Positions 17,170 to 26,084 of a stretch of DNA of 64,000 nucleotides are shown here, one piece after another. Numbering within the stretch: the first letter of the stretch is position 1; each line of letters starts with the position of its first letter. Origin of the DNA: Micromonospora sp. MH99 (GTDB lineage Bacteria > Actinomycetota > Actinomycetes > Mycobacteriales > Micromonosporaceae); the NCBI RefSeq assembly GCF_021442385.1, contig NZ_MUZA01000008.1, positions 89,424-153,423 of the forward strand, written 5' to 3'. The position numbers were made by a program, and so were the translations under genes. The notes below the pieces were generated by a model. That model searched no databases, was not told where the DNA came from, and saw only the letters and a program-made list of their open reading frames with translations.

Positions 17170-18135
17170 TCAGTCTTCCCGGTAGCGGAAGAGGCGGAAG
17201 TTGGCGATGCTCACGACCGCCAGCAGCAGGGCGAACACGATGCTCATCGCGGCGGCGCGACCGGCGTCGTTGTCCCGCAGGCCCTCCTCGACGATGAACC
17301 ACACCACTGTGCGGGTCTCCGTGCCCGGCGCTCCCTGGGTGATCAGGAACGACTGGCCGAACATGTTCGCCGAGGCGAGCACCGTCGTGGTGATCACGAA
17401 GAGCAGCACCGGCCGCAGCCCGGGCACTGTCACATTGCGGAACCGCTGCCACGCGTTGGCACCGTCCATCCGGGCCGCCTCGTACAGCTCCGGCGAGATG
17501 TCCTGCAGACCGGCCAGGTAGATCACCGCGTTGAAGCCGGAGGTCCACCAGACGGTCACCCCGACCAGCGAGATCCACGCCCACGGCATGTTGGTCACCC
17601 ACGGGGTGTCCGACGGCAGGCCGACGACTCCGAGGAGCCGGTTGACCAGGCCCAGGTTGGCGTCGAGCAGGAACCGCCAGAGCAGGCCGATCACCGCCAC
17701 GCCCAGCACGTACGGGGCAAAGTAGATCGCCCGGAAGAAGGTGCGGCCCGGGAAGGAGCGGTTCAACAGCAGAGCCAACCCCAGCGGTACGACCACCAGC
17801 AGCGGCACCGACAGCACCGTGAAGATCGCGGTGGCCCGGACGCTCTCCCACCAGTCGCCGTAGACGGCGGAGTCGCTGGAGAACAGCTCCGTGTAGTTGT
17901 CCAACCCGACGAAGGGTCGGTTGGGCAGCTGGAAGTCCCACTGGTGCACGCTCAGCCAGAGGCCGAGGATGATCGGCAGCAGGCCGAAGACCCCGAACAG
18001 GACCAGGTACGGGGCGAGGAACAGGTATGGCGTCGCCCGTCCGGTCCGGCCCGCCGAGGCGCCCCGGCGGGCTGCGTTGGCCGCCGGGGGCGGCGCGTCA
18101 CCGCGCGCCGCCCCGACCTCGATCACGTCCGCCAC
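17170..18135 (-). CDS. Sugar ABC transporter permease (MalF-like)
   Basis: The 321-residue protein has six predicted membrane helices after a charged N-terminus (MADVIEVGAARGDAPPP). The first helix is YLFLAPYLVLFGVFGLLPII and the EAA loop is YEAARMDGANAWQRFRNVTV. It begins 6 bp after the stop of the binding-protein gene. It is the partner of the MalG-like permease in a CUT1 importer. Confidence 0.93.
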   Translation of the reverse strand: MADVIEVGAARGDAPPPAANAARRGASAGRTGRATPYLFLAPYLVLFGVFGLLPIILGLWLSVHQWDFQLPNRPFVGLDNYTELFSSDSAVYGDWWESVRATAIFTVLSVPLLVVVPLGLALLLNRSFPGRTFFRAIYFAPYVLGVAVIGLLWRFLLDANLGLVNRLLGVVGLPSDTPWVTNMPWAWISLVGVTVWWTSGFNAVIYLAGLQDISPELYEAARMDGANAWQRFRNVTVPGLRPVLLFVITTTVLASANMFGQSFLITQGAPGTETRTVVWFIVEEGLRDNDAGRAAAMSIVFALLLAVVSIANFRLFRYRED

Positions 18136-18141
18136 GGGTTA

Positions 18142-19470
18142 TCAGCTCCCGTACTTCTTGCGGTTGTCCTCGAGCTGCTTGTTGGCCTTGGACACGCCGT
18201 CGTCGAGCGCCTGCTTGGGCGACTTCTTGCCCAGCGCGGCCTCGTTGAACGAGTTGTAGAAGGTCGTCATGACCTCGCCCAGGCCCGGCGCCGCCGGCGG
18301 GAAAGCCGCGTACTCCAGCTCGGGGGCGAGCGACGAGATCTCCGGCAGCGCCTTGAACTCGGCGCCCTCACGGACCTCCTTGCGGGCCGGGATCTGCCCG
18401 CCCTTGGCCCAGTCCAGCGAGTGCTGGCTCAGCCAGTTGATGAAGACCTTCGCCCCGGAGACCTTGTTGGCGTCGTTGGCGCGCTGCTTCACGATCGTGA
18501 AGTTGTGCGAGTTGGCCCAGGCGGACGGCTTGCTGCCGATCTGCGGGAGCGGGGCGACACCCCACTGGACCTCGGGGCTCTTCTTGAGGTCGTTGATCTG
18601 CCAGATGCCGTTCCAGGTGAAGGCGTTCTTGCCGCTCTTGAACGCCAGGTAGTCGGCGTCCTGCCCGACGTTGGCCGGCGAGTAGCCCTGCTTGATCATG
18701 TCGACCAGCCAGGTGCACGCCTCGACCGCCGGGTCGGAGTTGAACGTCGCCTTGGCCACCTCGGCGTCGAAGAGGGTGGCGCCCCACTGGTTGAGCAGGG
18801 AGTAGAACGTCATGCCGCCGGTGAACTGGAACGGGCTGACCCAGAAGCCCTGCACACCGGCCTTCTTCAGCTCGGCCAGGGCCGCCGTGTAGTCGTCCTT
18901 CGTCGCCGGCGGCTTGTTCGGGTCGAGGCCGGCCTTCTGCATGACGGCCTTGTTGTAGTAGAAGCCCAGCGGGTGCATGTCCAGCGGGATGCCGTACCGC
19001 TTGTTGTTGTAGATCCCGCCCTTCCAGACGGTCGGGGCGAAGTCGCCCTCGGAGAGCTCCAGGTTCTTGGCCACGTCGTCCAGCTCGGTGATCACGCCAC
19101 GAGCGGCGAAGGTGGCGAGCTGGTCCATGTGCATGACCGCGATGTCCGGGCCGTTGCCGCTGGAGGCCGCACCGGGAAGCTTGTTGTAGTAGTCCTCCCA
19201 CTGGTACGTGGCCACCGACACCGCGATGTTCTTGTGCTCGGTGTTGAACTGGTTGACCAGCGCCTTGAAGATGTCGCCGTCGCCGCCGGTGAACCCGTTC
19301 CACAGCTTCAGGTCGACCTTCGGGCCGGTGTACTCCTTGCCGCCGTTACCGGCGGCCGGCCCGGAGGTGCTGTCGCCGCCGCCGCAGCCGGCGAGGGTCA
19401 GCGAGGCCGCGGCACCGATTCCGAGACCGAGGCCGAGCAGGCGTCGCCGGCTCATGTCGTTCTGGATCAT
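18142..19470 (-). CDS. Extracellular sugar-binding lipoprotein
   Basis: The 442-residue protein has a twin-arginine-like leader (MSRRRLLGLGLGIG) running into lipobox LAGC (Cys29), suggesting export and lipid anchoring. A mature CUT1 solute-binding fold follows (VDLKLWNGFTGGDGDIFKAL, FTWNGIWQINDLKKS, SGAKVFINWLSQHSL). AAGGAG precedes the ATG at 19470; an in-frame ATG five codons later is possible. It delivers the sugar to the two downstream permeases. Position between an arabinofuranosidase and a GH43 implies an arabinoside ligand. Confidence 0.92.
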   Translation of the reverse strand: MIQNDMSRRRLLGLGLGIGAAASLTLAGCGGGDSTSGPAAGNGGKEYTGPKVDLKLWNGFTGGDGDIFKALVNQFNTEHKNIAVSVATYQWEDYYNKLPGAASSGNGPDIAVMHMDQLATFAARGVITELDDVAKNLELSEGDFAPTVWKGGIYNNKRYGIPLDMHPLGFYYNKAVMQKAGLDPNKPPATKDDYTAALAELKKAGVQGFWVSPFQFTGGMTFYSLLNQWGATLFDAEVAKATFNSDPAVEACTWLVDMIKQGYSPANVGQDADYLAFKSGKNAFTWNGIWQINDLKKSPEVQWGVAPLPQIGSKPSAWANSHNFTIVKQRANDANKVSGAKVFINWLSQHSLDWAKGGQIPARKEVREGAEFKALPEISSLAPELEYAAFPPAAPGLGEVMTTFYNSFNEAALGKKSPKQALDDGVSKANKQLEDNRKKYGS

Positions 19471-19530
19471 GCTGTATCTCTCCTTGGAGGGGGACGGGAT
19501 GAATTGTGCCTGCTCAGAACCGGTACGACA

Positions 19531-21045
19531 TCAGACGCCGGTCGGGCCGAAGCGCAGCACGCTCCACGACACGGCGGGCAGACGCACAGTGCACCGGCCG
19601 CCGTCGGGGGTGGGGGTGGGCAGTTCCCGCGGCGTCACCCGGTCGGGCTCGGCCTCGGTGTTCGTCGCCGACGGGTCGGACCCGGCGGCGATGCTCTGGA
19701 AGGAGTAACCGGATAGTCCGGGCAGGCCGCGCAGGTCGATGTCCACTGCGAGGTCCGTCGTGTCACGGTTCGTCGCGAAGACGGTCAGCTCGCCGGTCTC
19801 CTCGTCGTGCACGGCGACCGTGTCGAGCACCGGCACGTCCCCGTACTTCTTCGTGTCGTAGCGCGGCGACACCGGCTCGGTGCGCAGCACGGTGCCCCGG
19901 GCGTACCGGGCGGTCAGCGCGAACGGGTGGAAGATGCTCTGCCGCCAGGCGGGGCCGCCGTTGCGGGTGCGGATCGGCGCGATCACGTTGGCCAACTGGG
20001 CCTGGGCGGCGACCCCGACCCGGTCGGCGTGCCGGAGCAGGGTGATCAGCAGGTCACCGACCACCACCGCGTCCACCGCCGTGAAGTCGTCCTCGATCAG
20101 CGCGGGCGCTTCGACCCAGCCACGCCGGTCCAGGTCGGCCTGGAGGCGGGACTCGTACCAGACGTTCCACTCGTCGAACGAGATCTTCAGCTTGCGCTTC
20201 TGCCGCTGCCTGGCGGCCACGTGGTCGGCGGTCGCCACGACCTCGGTGATGAAGTTGTCCATGTCGACGGCCGACGCCAGGATGCTGGCCTGGTCGCCGT
20301 CGGACGGGTCGTAGTAGGTGTGCGCCGAGATGTAGTCGACGTGCTCGTAGGTGTGCTCCAGCACTGTCGCCTCCCACGCCGCGAACGTGGGCATCCGCCG
20401 GTTGGAGCTGCCGCAGGCGACCAGGCTGATCGACGGGTCGATCATCTTCATCGCGCGGGCCGCCTCGGCGGCCAGCCGCCCGTACTCGTCGGCGGTCTTG
20501 TGGCCGACCTGCCACGGGCCGTCCATCTCGTTGCCCAGGCACCACAGCCGCACGCCGTACGGGTCCTCCGCGCCGTGCTTGCGGCGCCTGTCGGACAGCT
20601 CGGTGCCGCCCGGGTGGTTCGCGTACTCCAGCAGGTCGAGCGCCTCCTGGACGCCGCGGGTGCCCAGGTTGACCGCCATCATCGGCTCGACGCCGGCCTC
20701 GGCGGCCCAGGTCATGAACTCGTCCAGCCCGAACGCGTTGGTCTCGATCGTCTTCCACGCCAGGTCGAGCCGGCGCGGCCGGTCACCGACCGGGCCGACG
20801 CCGTCCTCCCAGCGGTAGCCGGAGACGAAGTTGCCGCCCGGGTAGCGGACCACCGAGACGCCCAGCTCACGGGTCAGGTCCAGCACGTCGCGGCGCAGGC
20901 CGCGGGAGTCGGCGTTGGGGTGGCCGGGCTCGTAGATGCCGCCGTAGACGCACCGCCCCATGTGCTCGACGAACGAGCCGAAGAGACGTCGGTCGGCCGG
21001 CCCGATCTTGAAGGCCGGGTCGATCGTCAGCTGCGCGGTCCGCAA
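19531..21045 (-). CDS. abfA: GH51 alpha-L-arabinofuranosidase
   Basis: The 504-residue protein has all GH51 landmarks: RLFGSFVEHMGRCVYGGIYE, VVRYPGGNFVSGYRWEDG, the acid/base in WCLGNEMDGPW (Glu173) and the nucleophile in SFDEWNVWYESR (Glu292). A C-terminal beta-sandwich follows. There is no signal peptide, so it acts in the cytoplasm on imported arabino-oligosaccharides. The start is a TTG at 21045 (no in-frame ATG or GTG nearby) with AAAGGTGG upstream. It is the first gene of the leftward arabinoside operon, directly downstream of the LacI operators. Confidence 0.94.
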   Translation of the reverse strand: MRTAQLTIDPAFKIGPADRRLFGSFVEHMGRCVYGGIYEPGHPNADSRGLRRDVLDLTRELGVSVVRYPGGNFVSGYRWEDGVGPVGDRPRRLDLAWKTIETNAFGLDEFMTWAAEAGVEPMMAVNLGTRGVQEALDLLEYANHPGGTELSDRRRKHGAEDPYGVRLWCLGNEMDGPWQVGHKTADEYGRLAAEAARAMKMIDPSISLVACGSSNRRMPTFAAWEATVLEHTYEHVDYISAHTYYDPSDGDQASILASAVDMDNFITEVVATADHVAARQRQKRKLKISFDEWNVWYESRLQADLDRRGWVEAPALIEDDFTAVDAVVVGDLLITLLRHADRVGVAAQAQLANVIAPIRTRNGGPAWRQSIFHPFALTARYARGTVLRTEPVSPRYDTKKYGDVPVLDTVAVHDEETGELTVFATNRDTTDLAVDIDLRGLPGLSGYSFQSIAAGSDPSATNTEAEPDRVTPRELPTPTPDGGRCTVRLPAVSWSVLRFGPTGV

Positions 21046-21115
21046 GGGATGCCACCTTTCCTCAGTGCCGGAACCGGGTGACCGCAGTCACCGCCCACCC
21101 GGCGTCCCTCGTTTC

Positions 21116-21139
21116 TACAACGTTGTAGGCAACGTTGTA
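21116..21139. promoter_or_regulatory. Tandem LacI-type operators
   Basis: TACAACGTTGTA (21116-21127) is a perfect 12-bp palindrome. Directly abutting is GGCAACGTTGTA (21128-21139), matching 10 of 12 bases. The two centres are 12 bp apart, about one helical turn. They lie between the divergent abfA and lacI-family starts, so they probably control both. The central CG is typical of LacI-family sites. Confidence 0.85.
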
Positions 21140-21191
21140 AAGAGCTGCTGACGAGGTATGGTGCGCTGGGTTACATCGGGGAGGTTGCGGC

Positions 21192-22199
21192 GTGCGACAC
21201 AGGCTCAAGGACGTGGCCGAACGGGCGGGCGTCTCGGTGAAGACCGTCTCCAACGTGGTGAACGGCTACGTGCACGTACGTCCGGACACCCGGGCCCGGG
21301 TCGAGGAGGCCATCGCCGAACTGAACTACCGGCCCAACCTCTCGGCCCGTCACCTCCGCAAGGGGCGTACCGGGGTGATCGCCCTGGCGGTGCCGGAACT
21401 GGACATCCCGTACTTCGCGGAACTCGCCCGCTACGTGGTCACCGCCGCCGCCGACTACGGCTGGACGGTGCTCATCGACCAGACCGGCGGCCGGCGCGAG
21501 CAGGAGCGGGTGGTCGCCTCCGGCATCACCGACCACCTGATCGACGGGCTGATCTTCAGCCCGCTGGCGCTCACCGCCGAGGACCTGGCCGGCCTGGACG
21601 GCACCCCGATGGTGCTGCTCGGCGAGCGCGTCGACCACGGCCCCGCCGACCGCGTGGTGATCGACAACGTGACCGCCGCCCGCGAGATCACCGACCACCT
21701 GATCAAGCTCGGCCACCGTCGGATCGCGGCCATCGGCTCGCAGCGCACTGACGAGGGCGCCAGCGCCCGCCTGCGCCTGGCCGGCTACGCCGAGGCGCTG
21801 CGGGCCGCCGGTCTGCCCTACGACGAAACCCTCGTGGCGCCCGCGCCGGCCTGGCACCGCGCCGACGGCGCGGCCGCGATGCGCGGCCTGCTCACCGCCG
21901 GCGTACGCCCCGACGCCGTCTTCTGCTTCAACGACACGCTCGCCCTGGGCGCCCTGCGTGCCCTGCACGAGGCCGGCCTGCGGGTGCCCGAGGACGTGGC
22001 GGTGGTCGGCTTCGACGACATCGAGGACGGCAGGTTCTCGATCCCGACCCTGAGCACTGTCGCACCGGACAAGGAGCGGATCGCCCAACTGGCAGTCGAA
22101 CTCCTTGCCCACCGCCTGGACGGCGACCGCGCCGCCCCGGCGAAGGAGCTCTCGGCCCCCTACCGCCTGGAGATCCGCGAGTCCACCCAGGCCCCGTAA
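21192..22199 (+). CDS. LacI-family transcriptional regulator of the arabinoside locus
   Basis: The start is GTG 21192 with GGGGAGG 7 nt upstream. The 335-residue protein has an N-terminal LacI helix-turn-helix and hinge (RLKDVAERAGVSVKTVSNVV, then ARVEEAIAELNYRPNLSARH), followed by a periplasmic-binding-protein-like sensor domain (VAVVGFDDIEDGRFSIPTLS). By family it is a sugar-released repressor. Divergent placement and the palindromes at 21116-21139 make abfA and its own gene likely targets, with an arabinose-type inducer inferred. Confidence 0.93.
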   Translation: MRHRLKDVAERAGVSVKTVSNVVNGYVHVRPDTRARVEEAIAELNYRPNLSARHLRKGRTGVIALAVPELDIPYFAELARYVVTAAADYGWTVLIDQTGGRREQERVVASGITDHLIDGLIFSPLALTAEDLAGLDGTPMVLLGERVDHGPADRVVIDNVTAAREITDHLIKLGHRRIAAIGSQRTDEGASARLRLAGYAEALRAAGLPYDETLVAPAPAWHRADGAAAMRGLLTAGVRPDAVFCFNDTLALGALRALHEAGLRVPEDVAVVGFDDIEDGRFSIPTLSTVAPDKERIAQLAVELLAHRLDGDRAAPAKELSAPYRLEIRESTQAP

Positions 22200-22230
22200 T
22201 CCCGGACCGGGTTCGGCCGTCTGCCGGTGC

Positions 22231-22956
22231 TCAGTCGAAGAAGCGGGCCAGGTGGGACGGGGGTGCCGGGTCGGCCTCCGGAGGCAGGGGGGTCAGGTCG
22301 GCGAAGATCGAGGCGCCGTCGCAGCCCGCGTGCAGCGGGTACCACCGGGGCGTGCCCGGCGGTCGGAGCTGGCAGATCCCCTTGAACGTCTGCACGTCCA
22401 TCAGCCGGACGTGCGTCGGGTCGGCGACCGCGTTCACGTGCCCCCACCAGGGGCTCATAACGTGAAGGACGCCACCCGGCCGCAGTACCCGGTGGCACTC
22501 GTCCACCAGCGGCAGGAAGTCGATCAGGTGCTCCAGGATGTGCACCGCGAAGAGGACGTCCACCGACTTGTCCGCCAGCGGCAGCGAGCCGGACAGATCC
22601 GCGACCGCGTCCACCCCCGGCGCCGGGTAGATGTCCAACCCCAGGTTGCTCGACCACTGCTTGGTCGGCCCGCAACCGAGGTCCACCACCACCGGCTCCC
22701 GGTCACCGACGCCGACGCGGCACCAGACGCCGTAGACGCCGGCCAGCCGCCCCACCAGGTCGCGGACCAACCGCAGCTCGGCGGGCTCGGCCACCTCCCC
22801 GGTGAGGTGGGCGACCCCCCGGTCGAAGCGCACCTCGACCGCCAGAGCGCGCAGTCGGTCGTCGTGCCGGACCTGGTCCGCCCACGCCTGCGCGAGGGAT
22901 TCGTCGATCAACCGCAGCCGGTCGGCCGAGGGCGGAGTCTGTGCCAAAGCGACCAT
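22231..22956 (-). CDS. BON-like domain / class I SAM methyltransferase fusion
   Basis: The ATG at 22956 is chosen because GGGAGG ends 8 nt upstream; longer frames to 23097 add a Pro/His-rich leader. The 241-residue protein has a BON-like segment (about 36-84): VEVRFDRGVAHLTGEVAEPA, then VGRLAGVYGVWCRVGV. A methyltransferase follows with motif I VVDLGCGP (91-98), FAVHILEHL and VLRPGGVLHVMSPWWGH. BON domains usually bind lipids or envelope components, so joining one to a methyltransferase is unusual. There is no signal peptide; it is probably cytoplasmic. The substrate is unknown. It is convergent with the LacI gene, 31 bp apart. Confidence 0.82.
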   Translation of the reverse strand: MVALAQTPPSADRLRLIDESLAQAWADQVRHDDRLRALAVEVRFDRGVAHLTGEVAEPAELRLVRDLVGRLAGVYGVWCRVGVGDREPVVVDLGCGPTKQWSSNLGLDIYPAPGVDAVADLSGSLPLADKSVDVLFAVHILEHLIDFLPLVDECHRVLRPGGVLHVMSPWWGHVNAVADPTHVRLMDVQTFKGICQLRPPGTPRWYPLHAGCDGASIFADLTPLPPEADPAPPSHLARFFD

Positions 22957-23076
22957 TCGGGCCACCTCCCGCCGCGCGTTACCCGCCCACGCGCCCGGTA
23001 TTCCCGTTTCCGCCGTTTCGTGATTGCCCGGCTGTCGGCTGGCGTGTCGGCCGTCCGAGGCACCTCCCGGTCGAGG

Positions 23077-23116
23077 GTGATGACTGGGCGGCATCAAGAT
23101 GCCGCCCAGTCATCAC
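23077..23116. terminator. Perfect 19-bp hairpin
   Basis: GTGATGACTGGGCGGCATC (23077-23095) pairs perfectly with 23098-23116 across a 2-nt loop. It lies downstream of the leftward gene at 23178-23486 and probably terminates it. It may instead be a dispersed palindromic repeat. Confidence 0.75.
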
Positions 23117-23177
23117 GCTCATCGGGGGGTGGCCTCGCGGAGTGGGGCCGCGCCGATCCAGGCGTCCGCGACGGCGG

Positions 23178-23486
23178 TCAGCCGGACAGGGTGCGACGGC
23201 TGCCGCGCATCCGCTGGCGGGGCTGCGGGGCGGCGGGCTTCGGCCGCTTCAGGTGGTAGCGGTGCAACTCGTTGTTGCCGGGCAGGGACGGGTCCTCGCT
23301 CATCGCGACCAGTTCCCAGCCCTGGTCGCCGGCCCGGTTCAGGTGAGCCAGCGCGGTGTCGCCGTACGGCGTCACGTCGACCATCGAGCCGTCCGGACCG
23401 TACCAGACGAAGACGACCTCCCAGCCGAGGTCGTTGGTCGCCGCCTGGCGGCGGCGGACCAGCAGGGCGTACTCCCACTTGAGCAT
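23178..23486 (-). CDS. Conserved hypothetical protein (KWEYA-type)
   Basis: The 102-residue protein begins MLKWEYALLVRRRQAATNDL. It contains VVFVWYGPDGSMVDVTPYGD and LNRAGDQGWELVAMSEDPSL, a pattern seen in short DUF4177-like proteins (a strand pair around GWELV). It has a basic C-terminal tail. It has no signal or membrane segment. It lies 38 bp downstream of the ABC-F gene on the same strand, so the two are probably co-transcribed. The function is unknown. Confidence 0.75.
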   Translation of the reverse strand: MLKWEYALLVRRRQAATNDLGWEVVFVWYGPDGSMVDVTPYGDTALAHLNRAGDQGWELVAMSEDPSLPGNNELHRYHLKRPKPAAPQPRQRMRGSRRTLSG

Positions 23487-23524
23487 GGCGTCATTCTGAC
23501 CCCGGCCCGGCCCTTCGGCACGGA

Positions 23525-25162
23525 TCAATCCTCGGCGATCCGTCCGGCGTCGACCCGCAGCCGACGGTTCGTCTCGATGGCGGCCAGCATCCGCCGGTCG
23601 TGGGTGACCAGCAGCAGCGTGCCGGGGTAGCTGGCCAGCGCCGATTCGAGCTGTTCGATGGCGGGCAGGTCGAGGTGGTTGGTGGGCTCGTCGAGCACCA
23701 GGAGGTTGACCCCGCGCCCCTGGAGCAGGGCCAGCGCCGCGCGGGTCCGCTCGCCGGGGGAGAGGGTCGCCGCCGGCCGCGGCACGTGCGCCGCCCGCAG
23801 CCCGAACTTGGCCAGCAGGGTCCGCGCGTCCGCCGGCGTCAGGTGCGGTACGGCCGCGTGGAACGCGTCGATAAGCGGCACGTCGCCGAGGAACAGCCCC
23901 CGAGCCTGGTCCACCTCGCCGATGACCACTCCCGGCCCGAGCGAGGCGGTGCCCTCGTCCAGCGGCAGCCGCCCGAGCAGCGCGGCCAGCAGGGTGGACT
24001 TGCCCGAACCGTTCGCACCGGTCACCGCGACCCGGTCCGCCCAGTCGATCTGGAGGTCCACCGGCCCGAGGGTGAAACCTCCCCGGCGTACCACCGCATG
24101 TCGCAGCGTGGCCACGACGGCGCCGGCGCGGGGCGCGGCGGCGATCTCCATCCGCAGCTCCCACTCCTTGCGGGGCTCCTCGACCACGTCGAGTCGTTCG
24201 ATCAGCCGTTCGGTCTGCTTGGCCTTGGCGGCCTGCTTCTCGCTCGACTCGCTGCGGAACTTACGGCCGATCTTGTCGTTGTCGGTGGCCTTGCGGCGGG
24301 CGTTCTTCACGCCCTTCTCCATCCAGCCACGCTGGGTGCGGGCCCGCGCCTCCAGGCCGGCCTTCGTGTCGGCGTACTCCTCGAAGTCGGCTCGGGCGTG
24401 CCGCCGCGCCACCTCGCGCTCCTCCAGGTAGGCCGCGTAGCCGCCGCCGAAGTGATTGATCTGCTGCTGCGGCAGGTCCAGCTCCAGCACCCGGGTCACC
24501 GTGCGGGTGAGGAACTCCCGGTCGTGGCTGACCAGCACCGTGCCGGCGCGCAACCCGGTGACGAACTCCTCCAGCCGCTCCAGGCCGGCCAGGTCCAGGT
24601 CGTTGGTCGGCTCGTCGAGCAGGAACACGTCGTACCGGCTCAGCAGCAGCGACGCCAGCCCGGCGCGGGCCGCCTGACCGCCGGACAGCCCGGTCGTCGG
24701 GTGGTCCAGGTCGACCGCGAGGCCCAGGTCGGCGCTCACCTGCTCGGCGCGCTCGTCCAGGTCCGCGCCGCCGAGGGCGAGCCAGCGCTCCAACGCGTCG
24801 GCGTACGCGTCGTCGGCGCCCGCCGCCCCGGCGGTCAGCGCCTCGGTGGCCGCGTCCAGCGCCGCCTGCGCGGCGGTCACCCCGGTCCGGCGGGCCAAAA
24901 AGTCGCGTACCGTCTCGCCCGGTCGCCGTTCCGGCTCCTGCGGCAGGTGCCCCACGCTCGCGGTGGGCGGGCTGAGTCGCACGCTGCCGGCCTCGACCGG
25001 CAACAATCCGGCGAGGGTACGCAGCAGCGTCGACTTGCCGGCCCCGTTCGGCCCGACCAGGCCGACCACGTCGCCCGGGGCGACGACCAGGTCCAGCCCG
25101 AAGAAGAGTGGGCGGTCCCCGTGCCCGGCGGCCAGGTCCTTGACGATCATCGTGGCGCTCAT
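23525..25162 (-). CDS. ABC-F family ATPase (ribosome-associated type)
   Basis: The 545-residue protein has two ABC domains and no membrane segment. Domain 1 has GPNGAGKST, LSGGQAARAGLASLL and FLLDEPTNDLD; domain 2 has GANGSGKST, LSPGERTRAALALL and VLDEPTNHLD. Between them is a basic, coiled P-site linker (about 235-330; TKAGLEARARTQRGWMEKG). ABC-F proteins act on the ribosome, either as translation factors or by displacing antibiotics; which applies here is not readable. The start is the ATG at 25162, followed leftward by a small hypothetical gene. Confidence 0.93.
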   Translation of the reverse strand: MSATMIVKDLAAGHGDRPLFFGLDLVVAPGDVVGLVGPNGAGKSTLLRTLAGLLPVEAGSVRLSPPTASVGHLPQEPERRPGETVRDFLARRTGVTAAQAALDAATEALTAGAAGADDAYADALERWLALGGADLDERAEQVSADLGLAVDLDHPTTGLSGGQAARAGLASLLLSRYDVFLLDEPTNDLDLAGLERLEEFVTGLRAGTVLVSHDREFLTRTVTRVLELDLPQQQINHFGGGYAAYLEEREVARRHARADFEEYADTKAGLEARARTQRGWMEKGVKNARRKATDNDKIGRKFRSESSEKQAAKAKQTERLIERLDVVEEPRKEWELRMEIAAAPRAGAVVATLRHAVVRRGGFTLGPVDLQIDWADRVAVTGANGSGKSTLLAALLGRLPLDEGTASLGPGVVIGEVDQARGLFLGDVPLIDAFHAAVPHLTPADARTLLAKFGLRAAHVPRPAATLSPGERTRAALALLQGRGVNLLVLDEPTNHLDLPAIEQLESALASYPGTLLLVTHDRRMLAAIETNRRLRVDAGRIAED

Positions 25163-25224
25163 CAGGACGGCAGCCTATCCGGCTGCCCGCATAAGAGCCG
25201 ACGGCAGCGGGCAGACTCAACGAC

Positions 25225-25995
25225 GTGGTGACCACTCTGGCGATCGACTGCGGTGGCGGGGGCATCAAGGCGTCGGTCCTCGACGAGGCCGGCACGATGC
25301 GCGCCCGGCCGCTGCGGGTGCCGACCCCGTACCCGCTGCCGCCCGCGCTCTTCGTCCAGACCCTGCTGGAGCTGGGCGGGCGACTGCCCACGGCGGACCG
25401 GCTGACGGTCGGCGTACCCGGGATGATCCGGCACGGCGTGGTGGTGGCCACCCCGCACTACGTCACCCGCAGCGGCCCCCGCTCCCGCGTCGACCCGGAC
25501 CTGCTGGCCGAGTGGTCCGGCTGGGACGCGCGGGGCGCGCTGGCCGACGCGTTCGGGGTACCCGCGCTGGTGCTCAACGACGCCGAGGTGCACGGTGCGG
25601 GTGTGGTCGCCGGTACCGGCTGCGAACTGGTGTTGACCCTGGGAACAGGGCTGGGCAGCGCCCTCTTCGACGGCGGCGTGCTCGCACCGCACCTGGAGCT
25701 GTCGCACGCGCCGGTGCGCTGGGGCACCACGTACGACACGTACGTGGGGGAGCCGGAGCGTCGGCGGCTCGGCGACGCCTTCTGGTCCCGGCGGATCCGC
25801 CAGGTGGTGGACGGGCTGCGCCCGGTGTTCCGGTGGGACCGGCTCTACCTGGGCGGGGGCAACTCCCGGCTGATCCGGCCCGAGCAGCTGACCCGGATGG
25901 GCGACGATGTGGTGGTGGTGCCGAACACAGCCGGGATCGTGGGCGGCGTCCGCGCCTGGGAGCTGGCCGCCGGCCGCCGGGACGCCCGCACCTGA
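25225..25995 (+). CDS. ROK-family kinase, polyphosphate-glucokinase-like
   Basis: The 256-residue protein (GTG start 25225) opens with phosphate-binding loop LAIDCGGGGIKASVLDEAG. It has VGVPGMIRHG, LVLNDAEVHGAG (catalytic Asp) and the PpgK-like signature LTLGTGLGSALFDGG, then YLGGGNSRLI. Length is close to the polyphosphate glucokinase family, so phosphorylation of glucose or a related sugar with polyphosphate or ATP is likely. The canonical DxGGTxxK loop reads DCGGGGIK, a conservative variant. It is divergent from the ABC-F gene. Confidence 0.85.
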   Translation: MVTTLAIDCGGGGIKASVLDEAGTMRARPLRVPTPYPLPPALFVQTLLELGGRLPTADRLTVGVPGMIRHGVVVATPHYVTRSGPRSRVDPDLLAEWSGWDARGALADAFGVPALVLNDAEVHGAGVVAGTGCELVLTLGTGLGSALFDGGVLAPHLELSHAPVRWGTTYDTYVGEPERRRLGDAFWSRRIRQVVDGLRPVFRWDRLYLGGGNSRLIRPEQLTRMGDDVVVVPNTAGIVGGVRAWELAAGRRDART

Positions 25996-26084
25996 CCCGA
26001 TTTCGACACGGGGAACAGTCGCCAAACGCCCAGTGTTGTGCCAGCGTCGGAACAGGTGACGGCGCGACCCGAGGAGGTGGGCAG

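Noticed and set aside
22957..23097. An N-terminal extension of the methyltransferase to 23097
   Set aside because: The extension is low-complexity, while GGGAGG directly precedes the ATG at 22956.
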